Shown one piece after another: positions 8,108 through 17,590 of a stretch of 64,000 bases of DNA. Where the stretch lies: assembly GCF_008801935.1 (NCBI RefSeq), contig NZ_VZOT01000001.1, positions 558,001 through 622,000 on the forward strand, in the 5' to 3' direction. The notes under the pieces were generated by a model that saw only the letters and a list, made by a program, of their open reading frames with translations, had not been told where the DNA came from and searched no databases. Both the position numbers and the translations under genes were made by a program. Within the stretch, counting starts at the first letter, position 1. The number at the start of each line of letters is the position of its first letter. The stretch is from Comamonas kerstersii (GTDB taxonomy: Bacteria; Pseudomonadota; Gammaproteobacteria; Burkholderiales; Burkholderiaceae_C).

Positions 8108-10184
8108 ATGACGCCCGCACAACCCCGCATTCCTCACGAAACACCGCAAGACCTCCTGCACGCCGTGGCGCTGAGCATCGGTGCGCCCATGCATGCCTGA
8201 ACTGACCAGATGGCCGCTGCACCTGGGCCAACGCAGCCTATGCCCAGCTGCTTGACATGCCTGTGCAGGAGCTGCTCGGTCAGGCGCCGCTGCACTATCT
8301 TGCCCCCTGCAACTGGAAGCGCTGGAAGTGCGAACTCGAACGCCTGGCCAGTGCCTGCACCCAGGGTGCCAGCCTGCAGACCCCGCTGGTGTATGCCCGG
8401 GATCAGTGCATCCCCACCCTGCTCATCGCACAGAAACAGGGCGGGCAGGTCAACGCCATCATCGTGATGCCACAGCACAACCTGTCGCTGCTGGATGCTG
8501 CGCAGCTGGTGCAGGACTGGAACACCCGGCTGCAGCGCTATGCCAATGCCACGCGCGAAGCCATCATCTTCTTTCGCAACCGCCAGATCTTTGACGCCAA
8601 CCCAGCCGCCATAGCCCTGACCGGCTACCCCTTGAGCCAGCTGCTGGACAAGCCCGTGCTGCATCTGCTGCCCCATGTGCTGCGCGCCGACTCTGCACGG
8701 CTGATGGAGCAAGGCACGGAACACGCCTACGAAACCCGGCTGCTGCACCACAACGGGCAGGAAATGGATGTGGAGATAAACATCAGCCTGCTGCCAGAGG
8801 GCGATACGCAGATCGGCCTGCTGGTGCTGCGCGACATCAGCGAACGCAAGCGGGCAGAAGCAGAAATGCATTTTCTGGCCTTTCACGACCCACTCACCCG
8901 TCTGCCCAATCGACAAGGGCTGATGCGCCAGCTGCAACCGGCCATCGCCCATGCCCAGCAGAGCAAATACCCGGCGGCCGTGCTGTATGTGGACCTGGAC
9001 CACTTCAAGGATGTGAATGACTCCCTGGGCCACGAAGCTGGAGACAAGGTGCTCACCGAGGTGGCGCGCCGCCTGCGCAGCAAGGTACACCCGGATGACA
9101 TCGTGGCCCGCCTGAGCGGTGACGAATTTGTGGTGGTACTGGCTTCACCGCTGACCGCCTGCCAGCCCGAGTGCATTGCGCGCGAGCTGCGCTTTGTGCT
9201 CAACAAGCCCTACACCCTGCCCAGTGGACAGGTGCATCTGCCAGCCTCCATCGGCATCAGCCTCTACCCGGAAGACGGCAACAGCGCCGATGCCCTGCTG
9301 CTCAATGCCAGCGCCGCCATGGAAACCGCCAAAAAGATGGGCACGGCGCACTGCAGTACTACAGCGCACTGCTGGACATGCGCCCCAGCCGCCTGCTCGC
9401 GCAGGACCGGCTGCTGCGCGAAGCCGTAGAAAATGACCAGGGCCTGGCGCTGCACTACCAGCCACTGTGGAATTTCCAGACACAGCGGCTCGAAGGCTTT
9501 GAAGCCCTGGTGCGCTGGCAACACCCCGAGCGCGGCCTGCTGCCGCCCGGTGAATTCATTGCCTTTGCCGAGTCACGTGGTTTGATCTCTCTGATCGACC
9601 GCTGGGTCATGCGCAGCGCCTGCAAACAGATCCGCGCCTGGCGCGATGCAGGGCTGCCGCCCGTGGTGGTATCCGTGAACATGTCGGCCATTGAGTTCAG
9701 CCATAGCCATCTGCTGGCCGAAGTCCAGCAGGTGCTGCAGGACACAGGCGTGGCAGCACAGTGGCTGGAAATTGAGCTGACGGAAACCACGCTGATGAAA
9801 CAATCCAGCCATGTGCTGGGCACGCTGCAAGCCCTGCAGCAGCTGGGTGTGCGCTTGTCCATTGATGACTTTGGCACGGGCTATTCGTCTCTGGCCTACC
9901 TCAAGCGCTACCCGCTGGACAAGCTCAAGATCGACCGCAGTTTTATTCAGGACATCCTGCAGAATCAGGACGATGTCAATCTGGTCACTGCCATCATCCA
10001 CATGGCCAAAAGCCTGTGTTTGCGTACCGTGGCAGAAGGCGTGGAAACCCGGGAGCAATGGGAGCTGCTGCAGCAGCTGGGCTGTGACCTGGCACAGGGC
10101 TACTATCTGGCTCGCCCCATGACTGCCGAAGATGCCACCCGGTGGCAACTGCAGCACCGCCAGCGCCACACATCCTTTGCATGA
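8108..10184 (+). pseudogene. Broken PAS-GGDEF-EAL cyclic-di-GMP enzyme
   Basis: Remnant of a sensor enzyme that made and/or hydrolysed c-di-GMP. The first 30 codons (from ATG 8108) end at TGA 8198. The PAS reading (DGRCTWANAAYAQLLD) resumes in another frame near 8206 and runs through a second PAS-like region and a GGDEF domain (HDPLTRLPNR; the signature is SGDEF at RLSGDEFVVVL) to about 9345. There the frame shifts by one missing base, and the EAL domain (FEALVRWQHPERG, FGTGYSSLAYL) continues to 10184. So one stop and two frameshifts separate the domains. Domain order is normal. Two separate shorter proteins could still be made from 8257 and from within 9171-10184, but no good start sites support this. 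Base-calling errors are an alternative. Confidence 0.8.
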
Positions 10185-10221
10185 AAAAACGCTGAAGGCA
10201 CTTGCTCAGTGCCTCCAGCGT
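10184..10221 (-). terminator. Rho-independent terminator of the fabI-pta-ackA operon
   Basis: On the minus strand a 14-bp stem with one mismatch (ACGCTGGAGGCACT with AGTGCCTTCAGCGT), a 5-base loop and then TTTTTT. It begins 26 bases after the ackA stop and abuts the stop codon of the broken c-di-GMP gene. Confidence 0.88.
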
Positions 10222-10246
10222 CCTGCGCTTCCGCCGTCAGGCAGCG

Positions 10247-11464
10247 CTATGCAATCTGGGCAGCTTGCACGGAACGCTGCGCCTGCAGCAAGGCGGCTGC
10301 TTCACGGGCGGCCACACGGCCTTCATCGGTAGGAATCACCCAGATTTCCACAGAGCTATCCGGTGCGTGCACGGCATAGGCTTCCTTGCCTGTGGCTTCC
10401 TGGTTGCGCTGTGCATCCAGACGAATGCCCAGCCAACTGAGCCGCTCACACACATGCTCGCGCAGCACCGCATCGTTTTCACCAATGCCGCCGCTGAAGG
10501 CCAGCGCATCCAGCCCGCCCAGGCAGGCCACCAGCGCGCCGGTCTCGCGAATCACGCGGTGTGTGAACTGGTCAATCGCACGCTGGGCGTTTTCGCTGCC
10601 GTCGGCACGCAGCTTGCGCATGTCAGCAGAAATGCCGGACACCCCCAGCAGACCGCTTTGCTTGTAGAGCAGCTTTTCCATCTGCGCATAGCTCCAGCCC
10701 TGCTCCATCAGATACAGCAGCACACCGGCATCGAGTGCACCGCTGCGCGTGCCCATCATCAGGCCATCGAGCGCAGAGAAGCCCATGGTGGTTGCCACAC
10801 TGTTGCCCGCCAGCGCCGCGCACAGGCTGGCGCCATTGCCCAGGTGCGCCATCACCACGCGGCCACGGCCACGGATGGTGCGCTCCTGCAGCACGGACAT
10901 GATGTACTGGTAGGACAGGCCATGAAAACCATAGCGGCGCACCCCCTGGTCCTGCAGCGCCTTGGGCAGGGCAAAGGCATAGTCCACCTCAGGCATGGTG
11001 GCGTGATAGGCTGTGTCAAAGCAGGCGATCTGCGGCAACTGCGGAAACGCCGCCCGGAACTGGCGAATGCCTTCCAGGTTGTGCGGCTGGTGCAGTGGTG
11101 CCAGTGAATTAAAGGTCGCGAGCTTTTCCAGCACTGCATCAGTCACCAGCACCGATGCCGTGAACACGCCACCACCATGCACCACACGGTGCGCAACGGC
11201 CTCGATGTCTGGCGCAGCTTCCAGACGATCGATCAGCGCACGCACGCCCTGCAGCGCTGCTGCAAACGAGGTGCTGCCAGCACTGACATTCAGTGGCTCG
11301 GCATGTTTTTTCCCCAGATACGCCCAGCTCATCATGGGTGAGCCCTGAGGCTCCAGCCCCTGGATGTTGCCGGACAGTACAAAGGGCTGCACCTGCCCGT
11401 CCTTGAGTGGGTGCAGGGAAAATTTCAGCGAGGAAGACCCCGCATTCACGGCAAGAATGGCCAT
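10247..11464 (-). CDS. ackA: Acetate kinase
   Basis: Converts acetyl phosphate and ADP to acetate and ATP (or the reverse, or acts on propionate/butyrate). 405 residues. NAGSSSLKF at the N-terminus, VVHGGG, FDTAYHATMP, RYGFHGLSYQY, HLGNGAS and SGGIGEND are the family signatures; the catalytic Asp is in FDTAYH. The start MAILAVNAGS is preceded by GGGGAG. It lies 20 bases after the MaoC-phosphotransacetylase gene, so the two form a coupled route from acyl-CoA through acyl phosphate to acid and ATP. The strong terminator follows. Confidence 0.95.
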   Translation of the reverse strand: MAILAVNAGSSSLKFSLHPLKDGQVQPFVLSGNIQGLEPQGSPMMSWAYLGKKHAEPLNVSAGSTSFAAALQGVRALIDRLEAAPDIEAVAHRVVHGGGVFTASVLVTDAVLEKLATFNSLAPLHQPHNLEGIRQFRAAFPQLPQIACFDTAYHATMPEVDYAFALPKALQDQGVRRYGFHGLSYQYIMSVLQERTIRGRGRVVMAHLGNGASLCAALAGNSVATTMGFSALDGLMMGTRSGALDAGVLLYLMEQGWSYAQMEKLLYKQSGLLGVSGISADMRKLRADGSENAQRAIDQFTHRVIRETGALVACLGGLDALAFSGGIGENDAVLREHVCERLSWLGIRLDAQRNQEATGKEAYAVHAPDSSVEIWVIPTDEGRVAAREAAALLQAQRSVQAAQIA

Positions 11465-11484
11465 TGTCAGACTCCCCTTCAGGT

Positions 11485-12918
11485 TCAACCCAGCTTCCAG
11501 GCGTTTTCGGCGCGCTGCTTGCGCTTTTCATGCGCTGCCAGCAGTGCCAGCACGCAGGACGCTACACGGGCGCGTGGACCATCGGCACGGCTGGTCAGCG
11601 CAATCGGCACATGGGCTCCCAGCACCAGCCCGGAGCCAGATGCATGCGCCAGATACTCGAGCTGCTTGGCCACCATATTGCCGCTTTCCAGATCCGGCAC
11701 CATCAGAATATCGGCCTGCCCAGCCACTCCGGAGTCAATGCCCTTGATGCGCACCGCATCCGTGGACACGGCGTTGTCAAACGCCAGCGGGCCATCGAGC
11801 TCACCGCCCTTGATCTGGCCACGGTCTGCCATCTTGCACAGGGCGGCAGCGTCCAGTGTGGAAGGAATGCTGGGGGTGACGGTTTCCACCGCTGAGAGGA
11901 TGGCCACCTTGGGCTTTTCCGTGCCCAGCACGCGTGCAAAGTCGATGGCGTTCTGCACAATGTCCACCTTTTCCAGCAGGCTGGGGCGAATGTTGATGGC
12001 TGCATCGGTGATCAAGAGTGGTTTGTCGTACAGCGGCACATCAAAGCGGAAGATGTGCGAGAGGCGCCGCCCCGTGCGCAGTGCCGGCTGAGCCAGCACG
12101 GCCTTGAGCAGCTCGTCGGTGTGCAGGCTGCCCTTCATCAGAATTTCCACATCCTGACGTGCTGCCATGGCCGCTGCCAGCTCTGCTGCTGCGTGGCTGT
12201 GCTCCACGGAAATGATTTCCACGCCGTCGAGGTTGATACCAGCTTCCTCCGCCACGCGGCGAATACGCCCCTCAGGACCAATCAGCACGGGAATGATCAG
12301 GCCATGGCGGGCTGAGTCCATGGCACCGCTGAGCGAGCCTTCATCGCAGGGGTGTACCACGGCGCAACGCACAGCCTCCAGCGACTGCACACGGGCCAGC
12401 AAGTCTTTCTGGCGTGCTTCGGGGTCAAACAGCTGGATGCGCGGCGCATCAATGCGCTGCACTTTGACTTTCTGGGTCGGTGGCATCAGCTTGGCTTCAC
12501 CCTTGAGCACCACCTCGCCCTTCTGGTTGGTCACCAGACAGTCCATCTTGACGCGTTTTTTCTCGTCGTCCTTTTCCGCCACCGTGGCCAGCACCGTCAG
12601 GGTGTCACCGATACGCACAGGCCGGGTGAACTTCAGCTCCTGCCCCAGATAAATCGTGCCCGGGCCAGGGAACTGTGTACCAAACAGGGCTGAAATCAGG
12701 GCTGCCCCCAGCATGCCGTGGGCAATCACGCCATGGAACATGGTGCTGTCGGCATATTCTGCGTTCAGGTGTGCGGGGTTGATGTCACCAGACACCGCCG
12801 CAAATGCCTGGATGTCCTCTAGGCACACTGTGCGCAGCAGGCGCGCACTTTGCCCCACCGTCAATTCGTCATAGGTGACGTTTTCCATCCATTCAGTCTC
12901 TGGTGCGTTCGTATGCAT
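11485..12918 (-). CDS. MaoC hydratase domain fused to phosphate acetyl/butyryltransferase
   Basis: Two-domain enzyme of 477 residues. Residues about 10-150 are a MaoC-like hot-dog domain ((R)-specific enoyl-CoA hydratase type: FAAVSGDINPAHLN, VIAHGMLGAALIS). Residues about 175-477 are a phosphotransacylase (PTA_PTB family: KGSLHTDELLKAV, RRLSHIF, ITDAAINIRP, VPDLESGNMVAKQL). Such fusions are annotated as bifunctional enoyl-CoA hydratase/phosphate acetyltransferase. The ATG giving MHTNAPE is chosen because GGGAG precedes it. It lies between fabI and ackA in one operon. Whether acetyl-CoA, butyryl-CoA or hydroxybutyryl-CoA is the true substrate cannot be read from sequence. Confidence 0.9.
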   Translation of the reverse strand: MHTNAPETEWMENVTYDELTVGQSARLLRTVCLEDIQAFAAVSGDINPAHLNAEYADSTMFHGVIAHGMLGAALISALFGTQFPGPGTIYLGQELKFTRPVRIGDTLTVLATVAEKDDEKKRVKMDCLVTNQKGEVVLKGEAKLMPPTQKVKVQRIDAPRIQLFDPEARQKDLLARVQSLEAVRCAVVHPCDEGSLSGAMDSARHGLIIPVLIGPEGRIRRVAEEAGINLDGVEIISVEHSHAAAELAAAMAARQDVEILMKGSLHTDELLKAVLAQPALRTGRRLSHIFRFDVPLYDKPLLITDAAINIRPSLLEKVDIVQNAIDFARVLGTEKPKVAILSAVETVTPSIPSTLDAAALCKMADRGQIKGGELDGPLAFDNAVSTDAVRIKGIDSGVAGQADILMVPDLESGNMVAKQLEYLAHASGSGLVLGAHVPIALTSRADGPRARVASCVLALLAAHEKRKQRAENAWKLG

Positions 12919-12997
12919 TCGGATGTTCTCCCTTTGTCTTTGTGTGGTGTGCGGATGACGGACTGCCCTGGCAGCATGGCCTGTGCAGTTTTCAGAA

Positions 12998-13774
12998 TCA
13001 ATCCACGGCGTGGACGCCACCGTCCACATAAATGGTCTGACCTGTCATGCCAGAGGCAGCGTCAGAGCACAGAAAAGCGCTGAGCTGTGCGATTTCTTCC
13101 AGCGTCACCAGACGCTGCAGCGGGGCCTTGGCCTGTGCTGTGGCCATGAGTTCGTCAAAGTCGGCAATGCCGGATGCGGCGCGCGTCAAGATAGGGCCAG
13201 GCGAGACCGCATGCACCCTGATGTTCTTAGGTCCCAGCTCCATGGCCATATAGCGCACCATGGACTCCAGAGCCGCCTTCACTGGCCCCATCACGCCATA
13301 GTTGGGCACGGCTTCATCGGCCCCCAGATAGCTCATGGACAGCAGGCTGCCGCCCTCAGGCATATGGGGTACGCAGAGCTTTGCCAGTTCAGCAAAGGAA
13401 TGGCAGGAGACGCTCATTGCACGCGCGAAGCCTTCACGCGAGCTGTCCACCACATCACCGTGCAGATCTTCGAGTGGCGCCCAGGCAATGGAATGGATCA
13501 CAAAGTCCAGCTTGCCGAACTTGTCTACCGCATGCTGCACCAGTGCTTCGAGCTGGCCAGGCTCTTCCACATTGCAGTTGACGAGATCCACGCCAATGGG
13601 TGATGTCAAAGGCTCTACCCACTTGCGGGCCTTGTCGTTCAGGCAGGCCGCCACGATGTCCGCCCCCAGTGCACGCGCCAGGGAGGTACATCCCCAGGCG
13701 ATGGAACGGTCGTTGGCAATACCAAGCACCAGGCCTTTTTTGCCAGCCAGGCTGAACAGCGATGGAGAAATCAT
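12998..13774 (-). CDS. fabI: Enoyl-[acyl-carrier-protein] reductase (FabI type)
   Basis: Short-chain dehydrogenase fold enzyme for the last reduction in fatty acid elongation, NADH dependent; 258 residues. The N-terminal GLVLGIANDRSIAWG cofactor motif, the Tyr-x6-Lys catalytic pair in NYGVMGPVKAALE and the SPGPILTRAASGI substrate loop mark the FabI branch. Its place between PHA synthase and the MaoC-Pta/AckA pair suggests this may be a second, specialised FabI instead of the housekeeping copy; that is inference. Confidence 0.9.
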   Translation of the reverse strand: MISPSLFSLAGKKGLVLGIANDRSIAWGCTSLARALGADIVAACLNDKARKWVEPLTSPIGVDLVNCNVEEPGQLEALVQHAVDKFGKLDFVIHSIAWAPLEDLHGDVVDSSREGFARAMSVSCHSFAELAKLCVPHMPEGGSLLSMSYLGADEAVPNYGVMGPVKAALESMVRYMAMELGPKNIRVHAVSPGPILTRAASGIADFDELMATAQAKAPLQRLVTLEEIAQLSAFLCSDAASGMTGQTIYVDGGVHAVD

Positions 13775-13816
13775 GGTTGAGGACTGCAAGAAGTTGGAAG
13801 AACTAGAGAAAGCGGC

Positions 13817-13849
13817 GCAGGTCTGCGCCAGCACATGGCACAGACCTGC
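13817..13849 (-). promoter_or_regulatory. Hairpin between phaC and fabI
   Basis: GCAGGTCTG (13817-13825) pairs perfectly with CAGACCTGC (13841-13849), with an inner CCA/TGG. There is no T tract, so it is not a classic terminator. It could stabilise or partly end the phaC transcript, or serve as an operator for the fabI operon. Confidence 0.4.
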
Positions 13850-13943
13850 ATGGACGGCATATGCCCGGCACCACCGCTGCTGCGCAGCAGAACATACACA
13901 GGTGGTGTGACAGGCTGAATACGAGGAAGCGGCTCAGCAGGTC

Positions 13944-15719
13944 TTAATCGGCGTAGCGCACCATGACGTATTCGCCCGGCGCATCGCACACCACCTTGTC
14001 AGCCTTGATGGGCTTGGCCTTGATGGGAGCGCCTGAGCGCTGCTTGATCCAGCGGTCCATGGCCTCCCACCATGAGCCCTGCACCACAGGGGTCTGTGCC
14101 ACCCAGTCGTCCGGATCGACCCAGCCCGCGCCATCTTCGACGCTGGCGATCTGGTAGCTGCGGCGCGGACGGCCAGGCTCTGACACGATGCCTGCGTTAT
14201 GCCCGCCTGCCGCCAGCACAAAGCTAACGTGCGTATCTGTCTGCAGATGGATCTTGTAGACCGACTTCCAGGGTGAGACGTGGTCGCGCGTGGTGCCGAC
14301 CACCATCATGGGCGCGTCAATATCCATCAGCGCCACAGTGGCCCCGGCAAAGCGGTACTGACCAGAGGCCAGCGCATTGTTCAGGAACAGCGAGGTCAGA
14401 TACTCGTTGTGCATGCGGGCAGGCAGGCGTGTTTGGTCCGCATTCCAGCTCATCAGGTCAAAGCTGCTGTCTTCTTCGCCCATCAGATAGCGGCGTGTAT
14501 TGCGGGACCAGACCAGGTCCTTGGAAGCCAGGAACTGAAAGGAGCCTCCCATCTGCTTGCCCGAGAGATAGCCCTGCTCATTCATGCGCTGGCGCAGATG
14601 GGCCAGTTGCTCTTCGTCGATAAACACGCCAAGCTCGCCGGGCTCAGAGAAGTCAGTCTGCGCCGCCAGCAGGATCACGGATGCCAGTTCCGGCAGATCG
14701 GCAGGAATCAGCGCCTGCTCCTTGGCCGTGCGGGTCTTCTTGCGCTTCAGACGCCCCAGCGCTGCCGCCACAATCGCCAGGAAAGTACCACCCAGACAGT
14801 AACCCATGGTGTGGATGCGGCTGGCACCCGTGTTGTCCTTGACGGCGGCCATGGCCTGCAGCACGCCAGTGCTCAGGTAGTCCTGCATCTTCAGATCACG
14901 GTCTGAGGCATCAGGATTGCGCCAGGAAATGATGAAGACAGTGTGGCCCTGCTCGACCAGGTACTTGACCATGGAGTTGTGCGGCGACAAGTCCAGGATG
15001 TAGTACTTCATGATGCAGGACGGAATGATCAGCACCGGCTCTGGCAGCACCTTGTCGGTGGCAGGGCTGTACTGGATCAGCTCGATCAGGTGGTTGCGGA
15101 ACACCACCTTGCCCGGGGTGCAGGCCACGTCCTTGCCTACGGCGTAGGGCAAGGGCTCCAGCGCTTCTGCAGGCGTGTCTGGCCGGGCATTGCGTGCGGT
15201 TTCCAGGTCCTGCACAAACAGCTCCAAACCCTTGCGCAGGCTTTCGCCCTGCGTTTCCCGGGCCTTGGCCAGCACTTCGGGATTGGTCAGTGCCCAGTTC
15301 GAGGGGGACAGCGCGTCCATCCACTGCCGGGCAAAGAACTCCATGAGCTGGCGGTGGTGACGTGTCATGCCATCGACCTTGACGGCTTCGCGCCACCAGC
15401 TGTCTCCGGCCTTGAAACTTTCCTTCATCACGCTGCAGGGCCACTGCTGCCAGGCAGCGTCCTTAAAGCGTGCATCGCTTTCTCCCGCGGGCTGTGCCGT
15501 AGACTTGGCCGCCTGCTGCACCAGCTGTGCAGCGCGCTGCGCAAGCAGCATCTGCTTGCCAGGGGAAGAAGCCAGATGCAGCCACCAGTCTGCGGTGGCC
15601 AGCCCCAGGGCAATGGGCGACAAGCCCATGGTCATATGGCTCATGGCCGCTCGTACGCGGTCATCCAGGGCCTGCGTCGCTTCTGTCTGCGAATCAGTTT
15701 GTATGTTTTCGACTACCAC
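13944..15719 (-). CDS. phaC: Polyhydroxyalkanoate synthase, class I type
   Basis: Polymerises (R)-3-hydroxyacyl-CoA into PHA granules. 591 residues, the class I size. The lipase-box-like GYCLGG with nucleophile Cys308, the catalytic Asp in VVGTTRDHVSPW and His in GGHNAG are all present, as is the N-terminal PhaC region (about residues 90-270). RBS evidence is weak. It is followed on the same strand by fabI, MaoC-Pta and ackA; a hairpin lies between. This grouping of PHA synthase with acyl-phosphate genes links storage to overflow and ATP yield. It is not next to phaA/phaB in this window, so it may be a second synthase. Confidence 0.92.
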   Translation of the reverse strand: MVVENIQTDSQTEATQALDDRVRAAMSHMTMGLSPIALGLATADWWLHLASSPGKQMLLAQRAAQLVQQAAKSTAQPAGESDARFKDAAWQQWPCSVMKESFKAGDSWWREAVKVDGMTRHHRQLMEFFARQWMDALSPSNWALTNPEVLAKARETQGESLRKGLELFVQDLETARNARPDTPAEALEPLPYAVGKDVACTPGKVVFRNHLIELIQYSPATDKVLPEPVLIIPSCIMKYYILDLSPHNSMVKYLVEQGHTVFIISWRNPDASDRDLKMQDYLSTGVLQAMAAVKDNTGASRIHTMGYCLGGTFLAIVAAALGRLKRKKTRTAKEQALIPADLPELASVILLAAQTDFSEPGELGVFIDEEQLAHLRQRMNEQGYLSGKQMGGSFQFLASKDLVWSRNTRRYLMGEEDSSFDLMSWNADQTRLPARMHNEYLTSLFLNNALASGQYRFAGATVALMDIDAPMMVVGTTRDHVSPWKSVYKIHLQTDTHVSFVLAAGGHNAGIVSEPGRPRRSYQIASVEDGAGWVDPDDWVAQTPVVQGSWWEAMDRWIKQRSGAPIKAKPIKADKVVCDAPGEYVMVRYAD

Positions 15720-15870
15720 TTTGTTCCCATTGCAAAGTTACAGCTTGTCTCGTCTTTCACTTGCATTCTCAGGAAAAGCGGCATTCCTGCCAAATGCGAA
15801 CCCGCCAATCTTGATATCCATCAAGACCGCAAAACCACAGCCTGCGCGCGTTGCATGGCAGAACACCCGC

Positions 15871-17493
15871 CTAAGCCCATCTTTGCGCCTCAGCCAGCAC
15901 CATATGCGCCGCTTTTTCACCAAGCATGATGCAAGGCGCATTGGTGTTACCGCTGGTAATGCGCGGAAAGATGGAAGCATCCACCACACGCAGCCCTTGC
16001 ACGCCATGCACGCGCAGCTGGTGATCCACCACATCCTGTGGCCCGGGCCCCATGCGGCAGGTCCCTACCGGGTGGTAGATGGTGTCGGCATACTGGCGTA
16101 CCCAGTCTGCAATCTGCTCAGACGTCTGCGCCGCTGCGGAAGCTGGCAGCTCTCTGGCACCATGACGGGCCAGCGCTGGCTGCGCCAGAATGCGCCGCAC
16201 GATCTGCACGCCACGCACCGTGCGCTGCAGATCATCTGCATCCGCAAGAAAGTTCGGGTCTACCGCTGGCAGCGTCAGCGGGTCTGCACTGCGCAGGCGC
16301 ACCGTGCCCCGGCTGCGCGGACGCAGCACGCAGACATGGCAGGAGTAGCCATGGCCCCACACCGTCTTGCGCCCATGGTCAAGCAGTTTGGCCACCACAA
16401 AATGCAGTTGCAGATCAGGCAATGCTTCTTCGGGGCTGCTGCGCAAAAAAGCGCCGGCTTCTGCAAAATTGCTCGTCAAAATACCCGTGCGGTGACGCCA
16501 CCACTCCCATGCGCCTTGCGCCAGATGCCAGCCGCCAGACAGCGACAGACCAAACGACTGCGTCAGCTGCGGTGCATCCAGCACCAGCGTAGCGTCCAGG
16601 TGGTCATGCAGATGGCTGCCCACACCCGGCAAATCATGTACCGGCGCTATACCGACTTCCTGCAGATGCGCTGCCGGGCCAATGCCCGAGAGCATCAGCA
16701 CCTGTGGTGACAGCAAGGCACCCGCGCTGAGCAGCACTTCACGCCGCGCATGCACGATGTGGCGCACGCCGCCACGCACATACTCCACACCCGTGGCGCG
16801 CAGGCCCTGATCGCTGTGCTCCAGCACGATGCGCAGCACCTGTGCGCCCATGCGCACATGCAGATTGCGACGGTGCAGATGGGGCGTCAGATAGGCCTTG
16901 GCAGCGCTGCAGCGCTCCCCGCTTTTTTGCGTGACCTGATACAGGCCCACACCTTCCTGGCTGGCGGCATTGAAATCCGTGTTTGCGGGAAAGCCTGCCT
17001 GCACACCAGCTGCCACAAAATCCTGGCTCAAGGGGTTGGGCTGCTGCAGATCGGCCACGTTCAGCGGCCCGCCCTGGGCGTGAAATGCATCGGCACCACG
17101 CTCCTGGTGTTCGGCCTTGAGAAACCAGGGTTTGACGTCTTCCCATGCCCAGCCCGGATTGCCCTGTGCCGCCCACCAGTCAAAGTCTTCGGGCTGACCA
17201 CGCAGGTAGATCATGGCGTTGATGGAGCTGCTGCCTCCCAGCCCCTTGCCACGTGGCTGATAGCCCACGCGGCCGCCCAGCCCCGGCTGCGGCACGGTTG
17301 CCATGGACCAGTTGAAATGCCCGGTCTTGGCCAGCCCGGCCAGCCCGCCCGGGCATTGCAGCAAGGCGGAATCATCGGCACCACCTGCCTCCAGCACGCA
17401 GACCTGATGCAGACCCGATTCACTGAGCCGCCCCGCCAGCACACTGCCTGAAGAACCTGCACCAATCACGATGTAGTCAAACGCTTCTCCCAT
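15871..17493 (-). CDS. GMC-family FAD oxidoreductase (choline/alcohol dehydrogenase-like)
   Basis: Flavoenzyme of the glucose-methanol-choline family, 540 residues, likely oxidising an alcohol. YIVIGAGSSGSVLA (FAD-binding Rossmann motif, residues 7-20), GLGGSSSINAMIYLRG (GMC signature 1), SAGALLSPQVLMLSGIGP (signature 2) and the C-terminal HPVGTCRMG with NTNAPCIMLGEKAA are all intact. No signal peptide, so cytoplasmic or membrane-associated. It is divergent from the 3-hydroxybutyryl-CoA dehydrogenase gene. The substrate cannot be assigned; betA-like activity on choline is only one option. Confidence 0.9.
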   Translation of the reverse strand: MGEAFDYIVIGAGSSGSVLAGRLSESGLHQVCVLEAGGADDSALLQCPGGLAGLAKTGHFNWSMATVPQPGLGGRVGYQPRGKGLGGSSSINAMIYLRGQPEDFDWWAAQGNPGWAWEDVKPWFLKAEHQERGADAFHAQGGPLNVADLQQPNPLSQDFVAAGVQAGFPANTDFNAASQEGVGLYQVTQKSGERCSAAKAYLTPHLHRRNLHVRMGAQVLRIVLEHSDQGLRATGVEYVRGGVRHIVHARREVLLSAGALLSPQVLMLSGIGPAAHLQEVGIAPVHDLPGVGSHLHDHLDATLVLDAPQLTQSFGLSLSGGWHLAQGAWEWWRHRTGILTSNFAEAGAFLRSSPEEALPDLQLHFVVAKLLDHGRKTVWGHGYSCHVCVLRPRSRGTVRLRSADPLTLPAVDPNFLADADDLQRTVRGVQIVRRILAQPALARHGARELPASAAAQTSEQIADWVRQYADTIYHPVGTCRMGPGPQDVVDHQLRVHGVQGLRVVDASIFPRITSGNTNAPCIMLGEKAAHMVLAEAQRWA

Positions 17494-17590
17494 GTCACCC
17501 CCTGATGAACAAGACGCTTACGTTACGCATTCTGTCAATGTCTTGGGATACCATCTTTCACGCATACCAACCACAAAGGGAGATAGAACC

